Shown: positions 35,846 to 46,388, numbered from the stretch's first letter. The stretch: 64,000 nt of DNA from WHSW01 sp963846165 (GCA_963846165.1 CAWJUU010000001.1:1-64000), one strand, 5' to 3'. The notes: generated by a model from the letters alone, not told the origin. Program-made: numbers and translations.

Positions 35846-37252
35846 GTGCAGGGAGAGCAGCCGGATAGCGGAGGATCGGGAGGCCTGATCGCGCGAATCG
35901 CGGGGATCGGCGCGCTGATCGTCGCCGCAGTGCTCGCGGTGATGCTCCTTTTCGGCGGCGACGACGGCCACAAGTACAACCTCCTGTTCGAGACCGGCGG
36001 CCAGCTCGTGCCCGGCAACGAGGTCCTCGTCGGCGGCCAGCCGATCGGCATCGTCGATGAGATCTCGCTCACCGACGACGCCCAGGCGGAGGTCAAGATC
36101 ACGGTCGACGAGCCCCTGCACGAGGGCACGACCGCGATCATCCGCTCGACCTCGCTCTCGGGGATCGCGAACCGCTACGTCTCGATCAGCCCCGGGCCCC
36201 AACAGCGCGCCCGAGCTCGCGACCGACGACCCGATCCCCTCCGACAGGACGACCGCGCCGGTCGACCTCGACCAGCTCTTCAACACCTTCGACCGCCGCA
36301 CCCGCACGGCGCTGTCAGGACTTCATCCAGGGCTACGCGACCGTCTACACCGGCAACACCGAGGCGGCCCGCGAGACCTACAAGTACTTCGCCCCCGGCC
36401 TCCAGGCGGGCGAGCGGCTGCTCGCCGAGCTCGACCGCGACCAGGCCGCCCTGAGCCGCTTCCTGGTCGAGGGCGGCCGGGTCTTCGGGGCGCTCGCCGT
36501 CGCGGCGCGACGACCTCGCCGCGCTGACCTCGAACGCAAACGAGGCGTTCGGGCGCGATCGCCGTCGCAGAACGAGGCGTTCGAAACGTGCTCTCCGAGC
36601 TTGCCGCCGGCGATGCGGCAGGCGAACACGACCTTCGTCAACCTGCGCGCGGCCCTCGACGACCTCGACCCGCTGGTCGCCGCGACCGGTGAGGTCGCAC
36701 CCGACCTGCCCGGCTTCCTGCGCGACCTGCGGCCGGTCGCCCGCGATTCGGCGCCGGTCTTCCGCCGACCTGCGGCTGGCGCTCAACACCCCGGGCGCCG
36801 CGAACGACCTCACCGACGCTCTGATCGACCTGCCGCCTGGCTCAGCGCGCTGCGAACAAGGCCGTGCCGCGGACGATCACCGCGCTCGACGACTCCCAGC
36901 ACGATCTTCGAGTTCGATCGCGGCCCTACTCGCCCGACCTGCTCGCCCTGGTCTCGCAAGCTCGGCACCAGGCGCCGGCTACTACGACTTCAACGGCCAG
37001 TACGTCCGCGCCCAGCCGACCGGGTCGAACGTGTTCGACTACAACGAGGTCACCGAGGAGCTCGAGCCGATCCCGCTCGGCGCAGCAGTTCGACGCCTAT
37101 CCCGGCTCTCGGCGTCGGCCCGTTCACGCGCTGTCCCGGCGGCTCGACCCAGGCCAACCTCGGCTGGCCCTCGCCCACCGACCACCCGTTCCTGGACGCC
37201 GGCAACCTCGACCGGCGTCTGCGATCCAACCGACGTGCCACCCGGCCCATGA
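35846..37252 (+). CDS. MCE family protein 1 of 6, frameshifted
   Basis: The GTG at 35846 (short cytosolic start VQGEQPDSGGSGG, then helix IARIAGIGALIVAAVLAVML) fits the family better than the upstream ATG at 35726. The MCE domain (about 45-125) reads YNLLFETGGQLVPGNEVLVGG, then STSLSGIANRYVSISPGP. Downstream helical sequence (VDLDQLFNTFDRRTRTAL, YATVYTGNTEAARETYKYF) is in other frames, with breaks near 36195, 36315, 36495, 36770 and 36890. MCE proteins form rings that carry lipids across the envelope. The stop overlaps the next start (ATGA). No YrbE permease gene precedes it. Confidence 0.8.
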
Positions 37253-38875
37253 GACGCGTGATCGCCATAGTCCTGATCGTCGCCGGCGCTGGTTGCGGCG
37301 ATCCTCTTCGGCAGCGCCGCCAATGGCGGCGACGAGCGGCCTACGAGGTCCGGGCGATCTTCGACAACGCCAGCTTCCTCGTCCCGGGTGAGGAGGTGCG
37401 GGTCGCCGGCGCGAAGGTCGGCAAGGTGACCGAGATCGACGTCACCGGAACCGAGGAGACCGGCCCTCGCCAACGGCGACCCCGAGCCCGGCAAGGCCGT
37501 GGTCGTGATGAGCATCGACGACCCGGCGTTCCAGGACTTCCGCGAGGACGCCTCCTGCCTGATCCGCCCGCAGTCGCTGATCGGCGAGAAGTTCGTCGAG
37601 TGCCGGGTCGACCTTGCCGCGGGCGCCCGCGTCGCCGGCTCCGCCGCCGCTCGAGCAGATCCCCGAGGGCGAGCCCGGAGCGGGGCAGTACCTGCTGCCG
37701 CTGGAGCAGAACGGCAAGGCGGTCGACCTCGACCTAGTCAACAACATCATGCAGGAGCCCTATCCGGACCGCTTCCGGCTGATCCTCAACGACCTCGGCG
37801 CAGGGCTGGCGGCGCGCGGCGACGAGCTGGCCGAGATCGTCGAGCGCTCGAACCCGGCGCTGCGCGAGACGAACGCGGTGCTGGCGATCCTCGCTCGCCA
37901 GAATCGAAGCCTCGCGCAGCTCTCCTCCGACTCCGACGCGATCCTCGGGGCGCTGGCCCGCGAACGCGAGAGCGTCGCCGGGTTCATCAACGAATCCGAC
38001 GACGACCGCGGAGGCGACGGCCGAGCGCGCGCCGACCTGGAGGAGAGCTTCGCCCGCTTCCCCGGCTTCCTGCGCGAGCTGCGCTCGACGATGACCGAGC
38101 TGCGCGCCTTCAGCGACGCCTCGACGCCGGTGCTCGGCGACCTGCGCGCCGCGGCTCCCTCGCTGACCCGGGTCAACCGCCTGCTCGTGCCGTTCTCGAA
38201 TGCCGGCACCGGTGCGGTCACCAGCCTCGGCAAGGCGGCCGAGGCGGCGGGGCCGCCGCTGGTCGCATCCGATCCGGTGATCCGCCAGACCCGGTCGCTG
38301 GCGCGCGCCGGCAAGGTGCCGACTCGCGAGCTCGCCCGCTTCCTGTCGACGATGCGGCGCACGAACGGGTTCAAGTTCGTCTTCGACACGATCTTCGGTG
38401 TCGGCGGGGCCATCAACGCCTTCGACAGCTACGGGCACTTCCTCCGCGCCCTGATCCCGACCAACAGCTGCTTCGACTACACCGCGATCCTGCAGCCCGG
38501 CTGCGGCGCGAACTTCACCGGCTCGGCGGCCGCAGTGAGCTCCTCGGCCGCCGCTCGCAAGCAGTACGAGCGCATGTTGCGCAGGCTCGCCGGCGAATCA
38601 GGGGGCCAAGGCACGGGCAAGGGCGACGGCGCCGCGGGCCCCGGGCGTGAGGGGAACCAGGGCGGAGCCGGCACGCCCGGCACCGAGGGGGGAGATCCGG
38701 CTCAGCCCCAGATCGAGCCGGGGTTCGGGCCGACGCAACCGCTGCCGGCGCCGGAGTCCGGAGACGGCGAGCCGTGCCCGACGCGGGGGCGAGCTCGGGG
38801 GCCAACCTGCGAGCCGCACGTGAGCTGCTCGACTACCTGATCGGCCGCCAGAGCAAGCGGGGGAGCGCGAGATGA
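37249..38875 (+). CDS. MCE family protein 2 of 6, frameshifted
   Basis: It starts at an ATG overlapping the previous stop. The N-terminal helix is MRRVIAIVLIVAGA and the MCE domain reads YEVRAIFDNASFLVPGEEVR then VAGAKVGKVTEIDV. ASCLIRPQSLIGEKFVECRV continues it in the next frame. The long helical region (about 37700-38450) is intact and includes the cysteine-containing tail NSCFDYTAILQPGCGANF. A Gly/Pro-rich stretch ends the protein with LLDYLIGRQSKRGSAR in a further frame. Breaks are near 37285, 37465, 37625 and 38790. It is the longest Gly/Pro tail in the cluster. Confidence 0.8.
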
Positions 38876-40310
38876 GGCGCGGCGGCGTGGTCTCGAGCCT
38901 GGCGGCGAGCCCGACGATGGTCGGCGCGATCACGGTGCTGATCGTGATCGTCGCCGTCTTCCTGGCCTACAACGCGAACACCGGGTTGCCGTTCGTGCCC
39001 ACCTACAGGGTCTCGGTCGAGCTCCCGAACGCCGAGAGCCTGGTGCCGGGCAACGACGTCCGTGTCGGCGGCGTTCGCGTCGGCCAGGTGGAGGCGATCA
39101 GGGCCGAGCAGGACGAGGAGACCGGGGAGGCCTTCGCGGTGCTCGACCTGAAGCTGCAGCAGAACGTCGACCCGATCCCGGTGGACTCGACGTGATCGTG
39201 CGCACCCGGTCGGCGCTCGGCCTCAAGTACCTCGAGATCAACCAGGGCACCTCGGAGGAGGGGTACCCGGCGGGCTCGGTGCTGCCGCTTTCCTCGGCGA
39301 CGCCCGACCCGGTCGAGATCGACGAGTTCCTCAACATGTTCGACGCGCCGACCCGGACGGCGATTCGGGAGAACCTGGTCGAGTTCGGCAACGCGGTCGC
39401 GGGCCGCGGCCCGGTCCTCAACGAGGCGCTCGCCGAGCTCCCCGGCGCCTTGGAGGTGCTCGAGCCGGTGATGCGCAACCTCGCCTCGCCGGAGACCGGG
39501 CTCGACCGGTTCGTGGCCGCGATCTCAGCCGCGGCCGCCGAGGTCGCCCCGGTGGCCGAGACCCAAGCGGAGCTGTTCGTCAACCTCGACACCACCTTCA
39601 CCTCCCTCGCCCGCGTCGCTCGTCCGTTCATCCAGGAGACGATCTCCGAGACCCCGCCGACGTTCGCGGTCGCCACCGAGACACTGCCGACGATCCGCCC
39701 GTTCCTGCGCAACAGCGCGACCCTGTTCACCGAGCTGCGCCCGGGGATCCAGGAGCTCGCGTCAACGGCGCCGACGATCGGCGATGCGCTCGAGACCGGA
39801 GTGCCGGCACTGCGCGAGTCGCCGGCGCTGAATCGCGAGCTGGCGCCCACGACCGAGGCCCTGCAGCGGTTCAACGACAACGCCGGGGTGCGCTCCGGGC
39901 TCTCGCGGCTGCAGCAGACGGTCGACATCTTCGGGCCGGCGATCCGGTTCATCGCCCCGGCGCAGACCGTCTGCAACTACGGCACCCTGCTGTTCCGCAA
40001 CGTCGCCAGCGCGACCAGCAACGGTACGGGCGGGCGCTGGCAGCGGGTGACCGTGTTCGAGCCTCCAAACGGCCCGAACAACGAGGGCACCTTCGCGGCC
40101 TCCGCCGCCAACGGCGGCGGTGACTTCGAGAACTTCCTCCACTACAACCCCTACCCGAACACCGCGAGCCCCGGTCAGAGCCCGACCGAGTGCGAGGCGG
40201 GCAACGAGACCTACCTCGGCGGCAGACAGGTGATCGGCAACGTGCCCGGCAACCAGGGAGTGGTCACGTCCGACCAGCTCCCGAGCCAGATCAAGCGGGG
40301 TGGTGGATGA
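38872..40310 (+). CDS. MCE family protein 3 of 6, one frameshift
   Basis: The ATG overlaps the stop of protein 2 (ATGA). The N-terminal anchor is TMVGAITVLIVIVAVFLAYN. The MCE domain reads YRVSVELPNAESLVPGNDVR, VGGVRVGQVEAI, then after a one-base loss at about 39192 VRTRSALGLKYLEINQG. The remaining 370 residues are helical with a C-terminal cysteine-containing domain (APAQTVCNYGTLLFRNV). Adding one base at GACTCGACG/TGATC joins the two parts. The tail QIKRGGG overlaps the next start. Confidence 0.87.
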
Positions 40311-41839
40311 GGATGCCGTGGCGCAAGCGCAGCGCCGCTCCCCGCTCGCCGTACGAGCAGCACGCCGCGGATGACCGCATCTGGGGGCGCGGCTACCGCG
40401 GCCCGCATCCGTGGGTGCTCGGCGCCGTGGTCGCGGTGGTCCTCGCGATCGCCGCCTATCTCGCCTTTGCCAAGGAGCTGCCTTGGTCGAGCGAGGGCTA
40501 CACCGTCAAGGCGACGTTCGCGAACGCCGCGACGCTGCGCGAGACGGCCCCCGTTCGGATCGCCGGGGTCACCGTCGGCGAGGTGACCTCGGTCATGCCC
40601 TCGGGCGAAGCCGCCGAGGTCACGTTCACGGTTGACGACGAGGGGCGGCCGATTCACACCGACGCCGAGGTGGTCATCAGGCCGCGGCTCTTCCTCGAGG
40701 GCAACTTCTTCCTCGACCTCACCCCCGGCAGTCCGAGCGCTCCCGAGCTCGCCGACGCCGGTGAGATCCCGATGACTCAGACGGCGACCGCGGTGCAGCT
40801 CGACGAGGTCCTGACCGCGCTCCAGGAACCGCAGCGGCGTGGCCTGCAGCGCCTGCTCGCCGGCTTCGGCACCGCGCTCGTCTACGAGCCGACGGCGGCC
40901 GACGACGTCGACCAGGACCCGGCGGTGAGGGGAGAGAGCGCCGCCGAGTCGCTGAACGACGCGTTCCGCTACGGGGGTCCGGCGGGCCGCGACACCGCGA
41001 TCGTCTCCGAGGCGCTGCTCGGCGAGCGTCCCCATGACCTCTCCCAGTTGATCGCCGAGAGCGCGACCACGTTCTCCAAGCTTGCCTCGCGCGAGCAGCA
41101 GCTCGCCAGCCTGGTGACGAACTTCAACGTCACCGCGGCGGCGTTCGCGAGCGAGTCGGAGAACCTCTCGGAGTCGATCGCGCTGCTCGACCCGACCCTG
41201 AACGAGACCGAGGTATCGCTTCGTCATCTCAGCGACGCGCTGCCGCCGCTGCGGGCGCTGGCGCGCGAGTCGGTGCCGGGGATCGAGGAGCTGCCGGCGA
41301 CGATCGACGCGCTCGATCCCTGGCTCGCGCAGGTGGGCCCGCTGATGGGCGACAACGAGCTCGGTGGCCTCTCGCGGCTGCTCAAGGGCGCCGCTCCGGG
41401 GCTCGCCGAGTCCGCCGCTGCGTCGAAGCAGCTGTTCCCGCTCACCGATCGCGTCGCGCGCTGCACTACCGAGAACCTCGTCCCGACCGCCGACACGGTG
41501 ATCACCGCCGACGGCTTCGGTACCGGCCAGTCCAACTTCCTGGAGTTCCTCTACGGCGCCGTGCAGATCGGCGGCGCGGGTCAGAGCTTCGACGGCAACG
41601 GGCCCTACCTGCGACTGCAGCCGGCCGGCGGCCCGACCCTCGTCTCGACCCCGAACCCCGGCGGGGGAATCCAGGATACGCGCGCGTTCGGGGGCGCGAT
41701 CGAGGCTCCCGCCGGCATCCAGCCGGTGCTCCCGGATGCCAAGCCTCCCTTCCGGATGGACGTTCGCTGCCATACCAACGCGATCCCCGACCTCAACGGC
41801 ACCCCGGCCGCAGCCGGGGCGCCCGACCTGGTGCCCTGA
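40307..41839 (+). CDS. MCE family protein 4 of 6
   Basis: An intact 510-residue protein. Unusually long cytosolic N-terminus (about 38 residues, basic), helix WVLGAVVAVVLAIAAYLAFA, MCE domain YTVKATFANAATLRETAPVR with IAGVTVGEVTSV and RPRLFLEGNFFLDLTPG. Extended helices follow (about 140-420), then a C-terminal region with Cys (VARCTTENLVP) and a Pro/Gly-rich end. The ATG overlaps the preceding TGA. It probably forms part of a hetero-hexameric MCE ring with its neighbours. Confidence 0.9.
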   Translation: MRMPWRKRSAAPRSPYEQHAADDRIWGRGYRGPHPWVLGAVVAVVLAIAAYLAFAKELPWSSEGYTVKATFANAATLRETAPVRIAGVTVGEVTSVMPSGEAAEVTFTVDDEGRPIHTDAEVVIRPRLFLEGNFFLDLTPGSPSAPELADAGEIPMTQTATAVQLDEVLTALQEPQRRGLQRLLAGFGTALVYEPTAADDVDQDPAVRGESAAESLNDAFRYGGPAGRDTAIVSEALLGERPHDLSQLIAESATTFSKLASREQQLASLVTNFNVTAAAFASESENLSESIALLDPTLNETEVSLRHLSDALPPLRALARESVPGIEELPATIDALDPWLAQVGPLMGDNELGGLSRLLKGAAPGLAESAAASKQLFPLTDRVARCTTENLVPTADTVITADGFGTGQSNFLEFLYGAVQIGGAGQSFDGNGPYLRLQPAGGPTLVSTPNPGGGIQDTRAFGGAIEAPAGIQPVLPDAKPPFRMDVRCHTNAIPDLNGTPAAAGAPDLVP

Positions 41840-41841
41840 CG

Positions 41842-43167
41842 ATGCGCCGAGTTGTCAGAGAACACCTGCGCGACTTCATCGCCGTCATCGTGCTGCTCTT
41901 CTTCGGGCTCGCGACCACCGCGGTGATCCTCTCCCAGCAGCAGCAGCCGTACCCGTCCTGGATCCCGATCCTGGGTGACGATCAATTCGAGCTCAAGGCG
42001 GAGTTCCGGTCGGCTCAGGCGGTGATCCCGGGTCAGGGCCAGACCGTGAACATGGCCGGGGTCGAGATCGGCGACATCACCGAGGTCAATCTGGTCGACG
42101 GCCGCGCCGTGGTGACGATGGGGATCGAGAAGCCCTACGAGGAGCTGATCCACGAGGACGCGACGATGCTGCTGCGGCCGCGCACGGGCCTCCAGGACAT
42201 GACGATCGAGGTCGATGCGGGCCGCTCGGGCCCCTTGGTCCCCGAGGGCTACACGATCCCGCTCGACCAGACCGAGCCCAACGTCCAGCCCGACCAGATC
42301 CTGGCCTCGCTCGACGGCGACACGCGCGCCTACCTGCAGCTGCTGATCCAGGCCGGCGCCGAGGGGCTCGGCGGGCGCGGGCAGCAGCTCTCCGCCGGGC
42401 TTCGCCGGCTCGAGCCCCTGGGCCGTGACCTCGCGCGGATCAACGAGCTGCTGGCGAAGCGGCGCCAGAACATCAGCCGCTCGATCAGCAGCTTCCGGAG
42501 CTTGATGGAGGCGCTCTCGCGCACCGACACGCGACTCGCCGACTGGGTCTCGTCCCAGGACGCCGTCTTCCAGGCGTTCGCGAATCAGGAGGCGAGCCTG
42601 CGCGAGCTGCTTCAGGAGCTGCCCTCGACCCTGCGCGAGACGCGGCTCGCGCTCGAGGCCGGCGACCGGTTCGCGCTCGAGCTCGGCCCCGCCTCGCAGG
42701 CGCTGATCCCGACCGCGCAGACCTTCGTCCCCGCCCAGCAGGCGACCCAGTCCTTCGCCCGCCAGACCCTGGCGCCGATCTCCGACCAGATCCGTCCGTT
42801 CAGCCGCGAGGTCCAGACCCCCGTGCGGCACCTGAAGCAGGCCTCGCAGCCGCTCGGCGACACCCTCGATTCGACCCGGCGCACATTCGTGGACCTCGAG
42901 CGCTTCTTCAACGCCTGGGCCTACAACCCGTCCGGCCCCGAGGAGGGAAACCTCTTCTGGACCGCGTGGCTGAACCACAACGGCAACAACATCGCCACGC
43001 TCCAGGACGCGCAGGGCCCGATGGTGCGGGGCATCGTCCTCCAGTCCTGTCTCACGGCGCTGCGCGCCGAGGAGCTCGCGATTGCGCGCCCGTTCATCTG
43101 GACGCTCCAGCGGCTCACGAACGCGCCGAAGAGCGACGTCATCTGCCCGCTGACCCCGCCACCATGA
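41842..43167 (+). CDS. MCE family protein 5 of 6
   Basis: An intact 441-residue protein with anchor DFIAVIVLLFFGLATTAVIL and MCE domain FELKAEFRSAQAVIPGQGQT / NMAGVEIGDITEV / LRPRTGLQDMTIEVDAG. A long coiled helical region (about 150-330; SISSFRSLMEALSRTDTRL) is followed by a C-terminal globular part with two Cys (LQSCLTALRA, DVICPLTPPP). It begins 2 bases after the previous stop. Confidence 0.9.
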   Translation: MRRVVREHLRDFIAVIVLLFFGLATTAVILSQQQQPYPSWIPILGDDQFELKAEFRSAQAVIPGQGQTVNMAGVEIGDITEVNLVDGRAVVTMGIEKPYEELIHEDATMLLRPRTGLQDMTIEVDAGRSGPLVPEGYTIPLDQTEPNVQPDQILASLDGDTRAYLQLLIQAGAEGLGGRGQQLSAGLRRLEPLGRDLARINELLAKRRQNISRSISSFRSLMEALSRTDTRLADWVSSQDAVFQAFANQEASLRELLQELPSTLRETRLALEAGDRFALELGPASQALIPTAQTFVPAQQATQSFARQTLAPISDQIRPFSREVQTPVRHLKQASQPLGDTLDSTRRTFVDLERFFNAWAYNPSGPEEGNLFWTAWLNHNGNNIATLQDAQGPMVRGIVLQSCLTALRAEELAIARPFIWTLQRLTNAPKSDVICPLTPPP

Positions 43168-43207
43168 TCGCCTTCGCCGACATCCGACCCGTGCCCGGGG
43201 GCTGCTG

Positions 43208-44749
43208 ATGGAGACCAGGCCCCCGACAGTCACCCGGATCCTGATTGCGGTCGGTTTCGCGATCTCCTGCTTCGCGCTGGCGCTGTTCCTCTGGCTCGCC
43301 TTCGGCGGGGCGATCCCGCTGAAGCCGGAGAGTTACCGGTTCACGGTCCCGTTCGATGAGGCGACCCAGCTCGCGGTCGAGTCGGACGTCAGGATCTCGG
43401 GCGTCTCGGTCGGCAAGGTGAAGGCGGTGGAGCTCTCCGATGCCGGCTACGCCGAGGCGACGGTCGAGGTCGAACCGCGCTACGCGCCGGTGCCCGCGGA
43501 CACCCGGGCGATCCTGCGCCAGAAGACCCTGCTCGGCGAGACCTACGTCGAGCTCAGCCCGGGAAGCTCCGAGGGACCGGCGCTGCCCGAGGGCGGCGGC
43601 CTGCCGCTGGCGCAGGTCTCCGAGTCGGTGCAGCTCGACGAGATCTTCCGTGCCTTCGACAGCCGCACTCGCGCCGCCTTCCAAGCCTGGATGCAGGGAC
43701 AGGCCGCGGCGTTCAGGGGTCGCGGGGATGACTTCTCGGTCGCGATTGCGAGCCTGGCGCCGTTCGCCGACCAGCTCGAGCGCACGCTGCGGGTGCTCGA
43801 CACTCAGGACGCGGCGGTGACTCGCTTCGTCCGCGACGGCGGCGAGGTATTCGCGGCGCTCTCCGAGCGCCAGGGGCAGCTCCGCGGGCTGATCGAGAAC
43901 GCGAACACCGTCTTCGCGACGACCGCGGAGCGCAACGAGGACCTGGCGACGGCGTTCACGATCTTCCCCACCTTCCTGCGCGAGTCGCGCAGCACCCTGA
44001 GCCGCCTCGAGGAGTTCGCGATCGACACCGATCCGGTGGTCACTGCGCTGCGCCCGACCGCGCGTGAGCTGACGCCCACGGTGCGGGAGCTCGGGCGCTT
44101 GGCCCCCGAGCTGGACAGCTTCTTCGTCGCCCTGCGGCGCAACATCGCCGCTGCCCCCGCCGGGTTGAAGGCGACGCGACGGCTGCTCGACGACAACCTG
44201 CCCCCGCTGCTGACTCGGCTTGACACCTGGCTCCCCCCGCTGAACTCGATCCTCGAGGTGGTGCGCCAGTACCGGGGCGAGGTGACATCGCTGCTCGCCA
44301 ACTTCGCCGCGGCGAGCAACGGGACGTTCTTCGACATCGCCTCGGGGAAGACGGTCAACTACACGCGCACCCTGGCCCCCCTGGCCCCGGAGGCCGTGGC
44401 CGCCTACCCGAACCGGCTCGAGATCAACCGCACGAACACCTACCTGAAGCCCGGCGGATACCTCGATGTGAGCTCGGCGCTGCAGTCGTTCGAGACCCGG
44501 CAGTGCGCCAACGGCGTCAGCTCCTTCCTCGATCCGTTGACGCCGAGCGACCCCGACTTCAACGCCCGCACCGGAGGTGACCTGACCGAGGCGCAGCTGT
44601 TCTTCGACCGGCTGCAGCTGTACGCGTTCGTCGATCAGCTCGACACCAACGCGATCACGCCCCCGCCGTGCAACAAGCAGGCGCCGTTCGAGTCGATTGG
44701 CGCGCCGGCGGAATCCAGCGACTATCTGCACGTTTATCCGCAGCCATAG
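43208..44749 (+). CDS. MCE family protein 6 of 6
   Basis: An intact 513-residue protein with anchor FAISCFALALFLWLAFGGAI. The MCE domain reads YRFTVPFDEATQLAVESDVR, ISGVSVGKVKAV, LRQKTLLGETYVELSPG; helical stretches run to about residue 370. The C-terminal domain contains two Cys (TRQCANGVSS, TPPPCNKQA) and ends YLHVYPQP. It closes the six-gene set; the next gene, a secreted protein, has its own leader and terminator. RBS GGGGGCTG is weak, so translation may rely on coupling to the upstream gene. Confidence 0.9.
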   Translation: METRPPTVTRILIAVGFAISCFALALFLWLAFGGAIPLKPESYRFTVPFDEATQLAVESDVRISGVSVGKVKAVELSDAGYAEATVEVEPRYAPVPADTRAILRQKTLLGETYVELSPGSSEGPALPEGGGLPLAQVSESVQLDEIFRAFDSRTRAAFQAWMQGQAAAFRGRGDDFSVAIASLAPFADQLERTLRVLDTQDAAVTRFVRDGGEVFAALSERQGQLRGLIENANTVFATTAERNEDLATAFTIFPTFLRESRSTLSRLEEFAIDTDPVVTALRPTARELTPTVRELGRLAPELDSFFVALRRNIAAAPAGLKATRRLLDDNLPPLLTRLDTWLPPLNSILEVVRQYRGEVTSLLANFAAASNGTFFDIASGKTVNYTRTLAPLAPEAVAAYPNRLEINRTNTYLKPGGYLDVSSALQSFETRQCANGVSSFLDPLTPSDPDFNARTGGDLTEAQLFFDRLQLYAFVDQLDTNAITPPPCNKQAPFESIGAPAESSDYLHVYPQP

Positions 44750-44874
44750 CCCGGAGGGCGGCGGGTCTGGCCGCGCGGACGCAACTTCTCGCTCTATTGT
44801 GGGTTTATCTGGAGAAGCATCTCTTTGCGGAAGTGCGGGCGTGTGCCCGCGAACTCAAAACGGTAGGAGGAAAT

Positions 44875-45609
44875 GTGGTTCGTAAGTCACGCTTGATTGT
44901 GGCGCTTGGCTTGGTCCTTGCCCTCGGGGTCTCGGGCATCGCCTTCGGCGGTGGAGCCGACGCCATCACCACGTCGGTCGAGGGTCAGGTCAAGCCCTCG
45001 AAGAAGCTCGACAAGAAGAAGTACAAGAAGGCCAGCCTGCTGCTCGGCGTCATCAACGAGGCCAATGTCACCGGCACGCAGCAGAACCCCGCGTCCGAGT
45101 ACATCTCGATGACGAAGAACGTCAAGATCAACCTGAAGAAGGCCCCGCTCTGCCCGGTGACCTTCGGGAACGGCACGCCGACCGATGCGGCGAAGGCTCA
45201 GTGCCCGCCGGACTCGGTGATCGGCGAGGGTACCGCCGAGGTCGTGGGACCGGGTAACACCGTGATCGCGACCCCCGTCGTTACCGTGTTCAACGGTCCG
45301 GCCCAGGGTCAGCTGCAGCTGCACACCTACAGCGACGATCTCGGCGCCGCGTCGCCGACGGTTCCGGCGTCGGTCGAGAAGTCGAAGCTGGGCGGCAAGT
45401 TCGGCCCGGCGCTCAACGTTCCGGCCGCGCCGGAGACGGGTGCGCTGATGATCACCGGGTTCAATGCGCTGCTCTCCAAGTCAAGCGGCGTCGCCTTCGT
45501 AAAGTGCAAGCCGAAGACGATCACGTACCAGCGTGACACGACGTTCAAGGACGGCAGCAGCGAGTCGTCCACGCTCGACCAGAAGGTGAAGTGCAAGCCG
45601 AAGAACTAG
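44875..45609 (+). CDS. Secreted protein of unknown function
   Basis: The 244 residues start at a GTG 5 bases after AGGAGG; an ATG two bases earlier is in a frame that stops after 7 codons. The signal peptide is LIVALGLVLALGVSGIAFGG. The mature protein is lysine-rich (KKLDKKKYKKASLLLG) then beta-rich, with four cysteines (APLCPVTFG, AQCPPDSVIG, FVKCKPK, KVKCKPKN). It resembles secreted proteins common in Solirubrobacterales; function unknown. It has its own strong terminator. Confidence 0.75.
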   Translation: MVRKSRLIVALGLVLALGVSGIAFGGGADAITTSVEGQVKPSKKLDKKKYKKASLLLGVINEANVTGTQQNPASEYISMTKNVKINLKKAPLCPVTFGNGTPTDAAKAQCPPDSVIGEGTAEVVGPGNTVIATPVVTVFNGPAQGQLQLHTYSDDLGAASPTVPASVEKSKLGGKFGPALNVPAAPETGALMITGFNALLSKSSGVAFVKCKPKTITYQRDTTFKDGSSESSTLDQKVKCKPKN

Positions 45610-45631
45610 CTTCCGCTTCCTAGCACTGACC

Positions 45632-45661
45632 GAAAAGGGCGGCCTTCGGGCCGCCCTTTTC
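45632..45661 (+). terminator. Strong intrinsic terminator
   Basis: GAAAAGGGCGGCC-TTCG-GGCCGCCCTTTTC: a 13-bp perfect stem closed by a TTCG tetraloop, with the CTTTTCT tail acting as U-run. It lies 22 bp after the secreted-protein stop. Confidence 0.93.
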
Positions 45662-45679
45662 TATAGGTTGCGCGCAACC

Positions 45680-46030
45680 ATGCCAGGGAGGGGACTCGCC
45701 ATCGCAGCCACGACACTTGGCCTCTCCGTGGCGGGTTGCGGCGCCGACGAGACCCGCTACAGCGACGACGAGATCATCGACAAGCTGAACCTCGAGCAGG
45801 CCGGCGCCGGCTTCACGATCGACGGCGACCCCTTCTGCGAGGTGGAGAAGAAGCTGCTCAACACCTCCGACGAGGTCCAGTCGGCCGCCGATAAGGACGA
45901 CCTCGGTCTCGTGGTCGCCAGTCGCGAGGGCAACGTCGGCGTCCAGGGCGTGCCCCCGGGGTTTCCGCCCGACTGCGGCGATGCGGCAAAGAAGAAGCTC
46001 AGCCGGCTCGACCCGGCGCCGAGCGACTAG
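45680..46030 (+). CDS. Small lipoprotein of unknown function
   Basis: The 116 residues start with a lipoprotein signal (LAIAATTLGLSVAGC, lipobox SVAGC near residue 19). The mature protein is acidic (DETRYSDDEIIDKLNLEQAG), contains FCEVEKKLLN and a second cysteine pair, and ends PDCGDAAKKKLSRLD. No family is recognised. It is anchored to the outer face of the membrane by inference. Confidence 0.65.
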   Translation: MPGRGLAIAATTLGLSVAGCGADETRYSDDEIIDKLNLEQAGAGFTIDGDPFCEVEKKLLNTSDEVQSAADKDDLGLVVASREGNVGVQGVPPGFPPDCGDAAKKKLSRLDPAPSD

Positions 46031-46070
46031 CCGCCAAGGACTTCGCCCGCGGGCGTAATCTTCGAGAACG

Positions 46071-46340
46071 ATGGCGGCGGCAAGGAAGCGCGATCCCAGG
46101 CTCGTCTCGCTCGGCTACGGGCGGTTCGTGCGCGCCGACCGGATCTTCGCCCTCGTGCCGCTGGAGCCGGGCGAGCGCGGCGACGGCCGACGCACCTACG
46201 TCCACGTTGACGGGCTCGCCGAGCCGATCGTCGCCTCTCGTTCCGAGCGCGCGATCCTCGCCGACGTCGAGGCCGCGCTCACCGAGGCGGCCGGCATCCC
46301 CCGCCAGCGCCGCGCGAAGGGGCAGGAGTCGCTGCTCTAG
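46071..46340 (+). CDS. Small DUF370/RemA-like protein
   Basis: The 89-residue protein reads VSLGYGRFVRADRIFALVPL near the N-terminus, then GRRTYVHVDG and SRSERAILADVEAAL. Order and length resemble RemA/DUF370 regulators (xxIGxGNxVxxxRIxAIV, GRRTR), small DNA-binding beta-rich proteins. The similarity is moderate, so regulation of matrix or envelope genes is speculative. It lies 48 bp upstream of metG on the same strand. Confidence 0.5.
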   Translation: MAAARKRDPRLVSLGYGRFVRADRIFALVPLEPGERGDGRRTYVHVDGLAEPIVASRSERAILADVEAALTEAAGIPRQRRAKGQESLL

Positions 46341-46388
46341 TTCGGCTCAGCGTGACGGTCATCTGCTCTGACTAAGCTCATCCGGCCG

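Noticed and set aside
44873..44896. ATG two bases before the GTG of the secreted protein
   Set aside because: Its frame stops after seven codons; the GTG keeps the signal peptide in frame.
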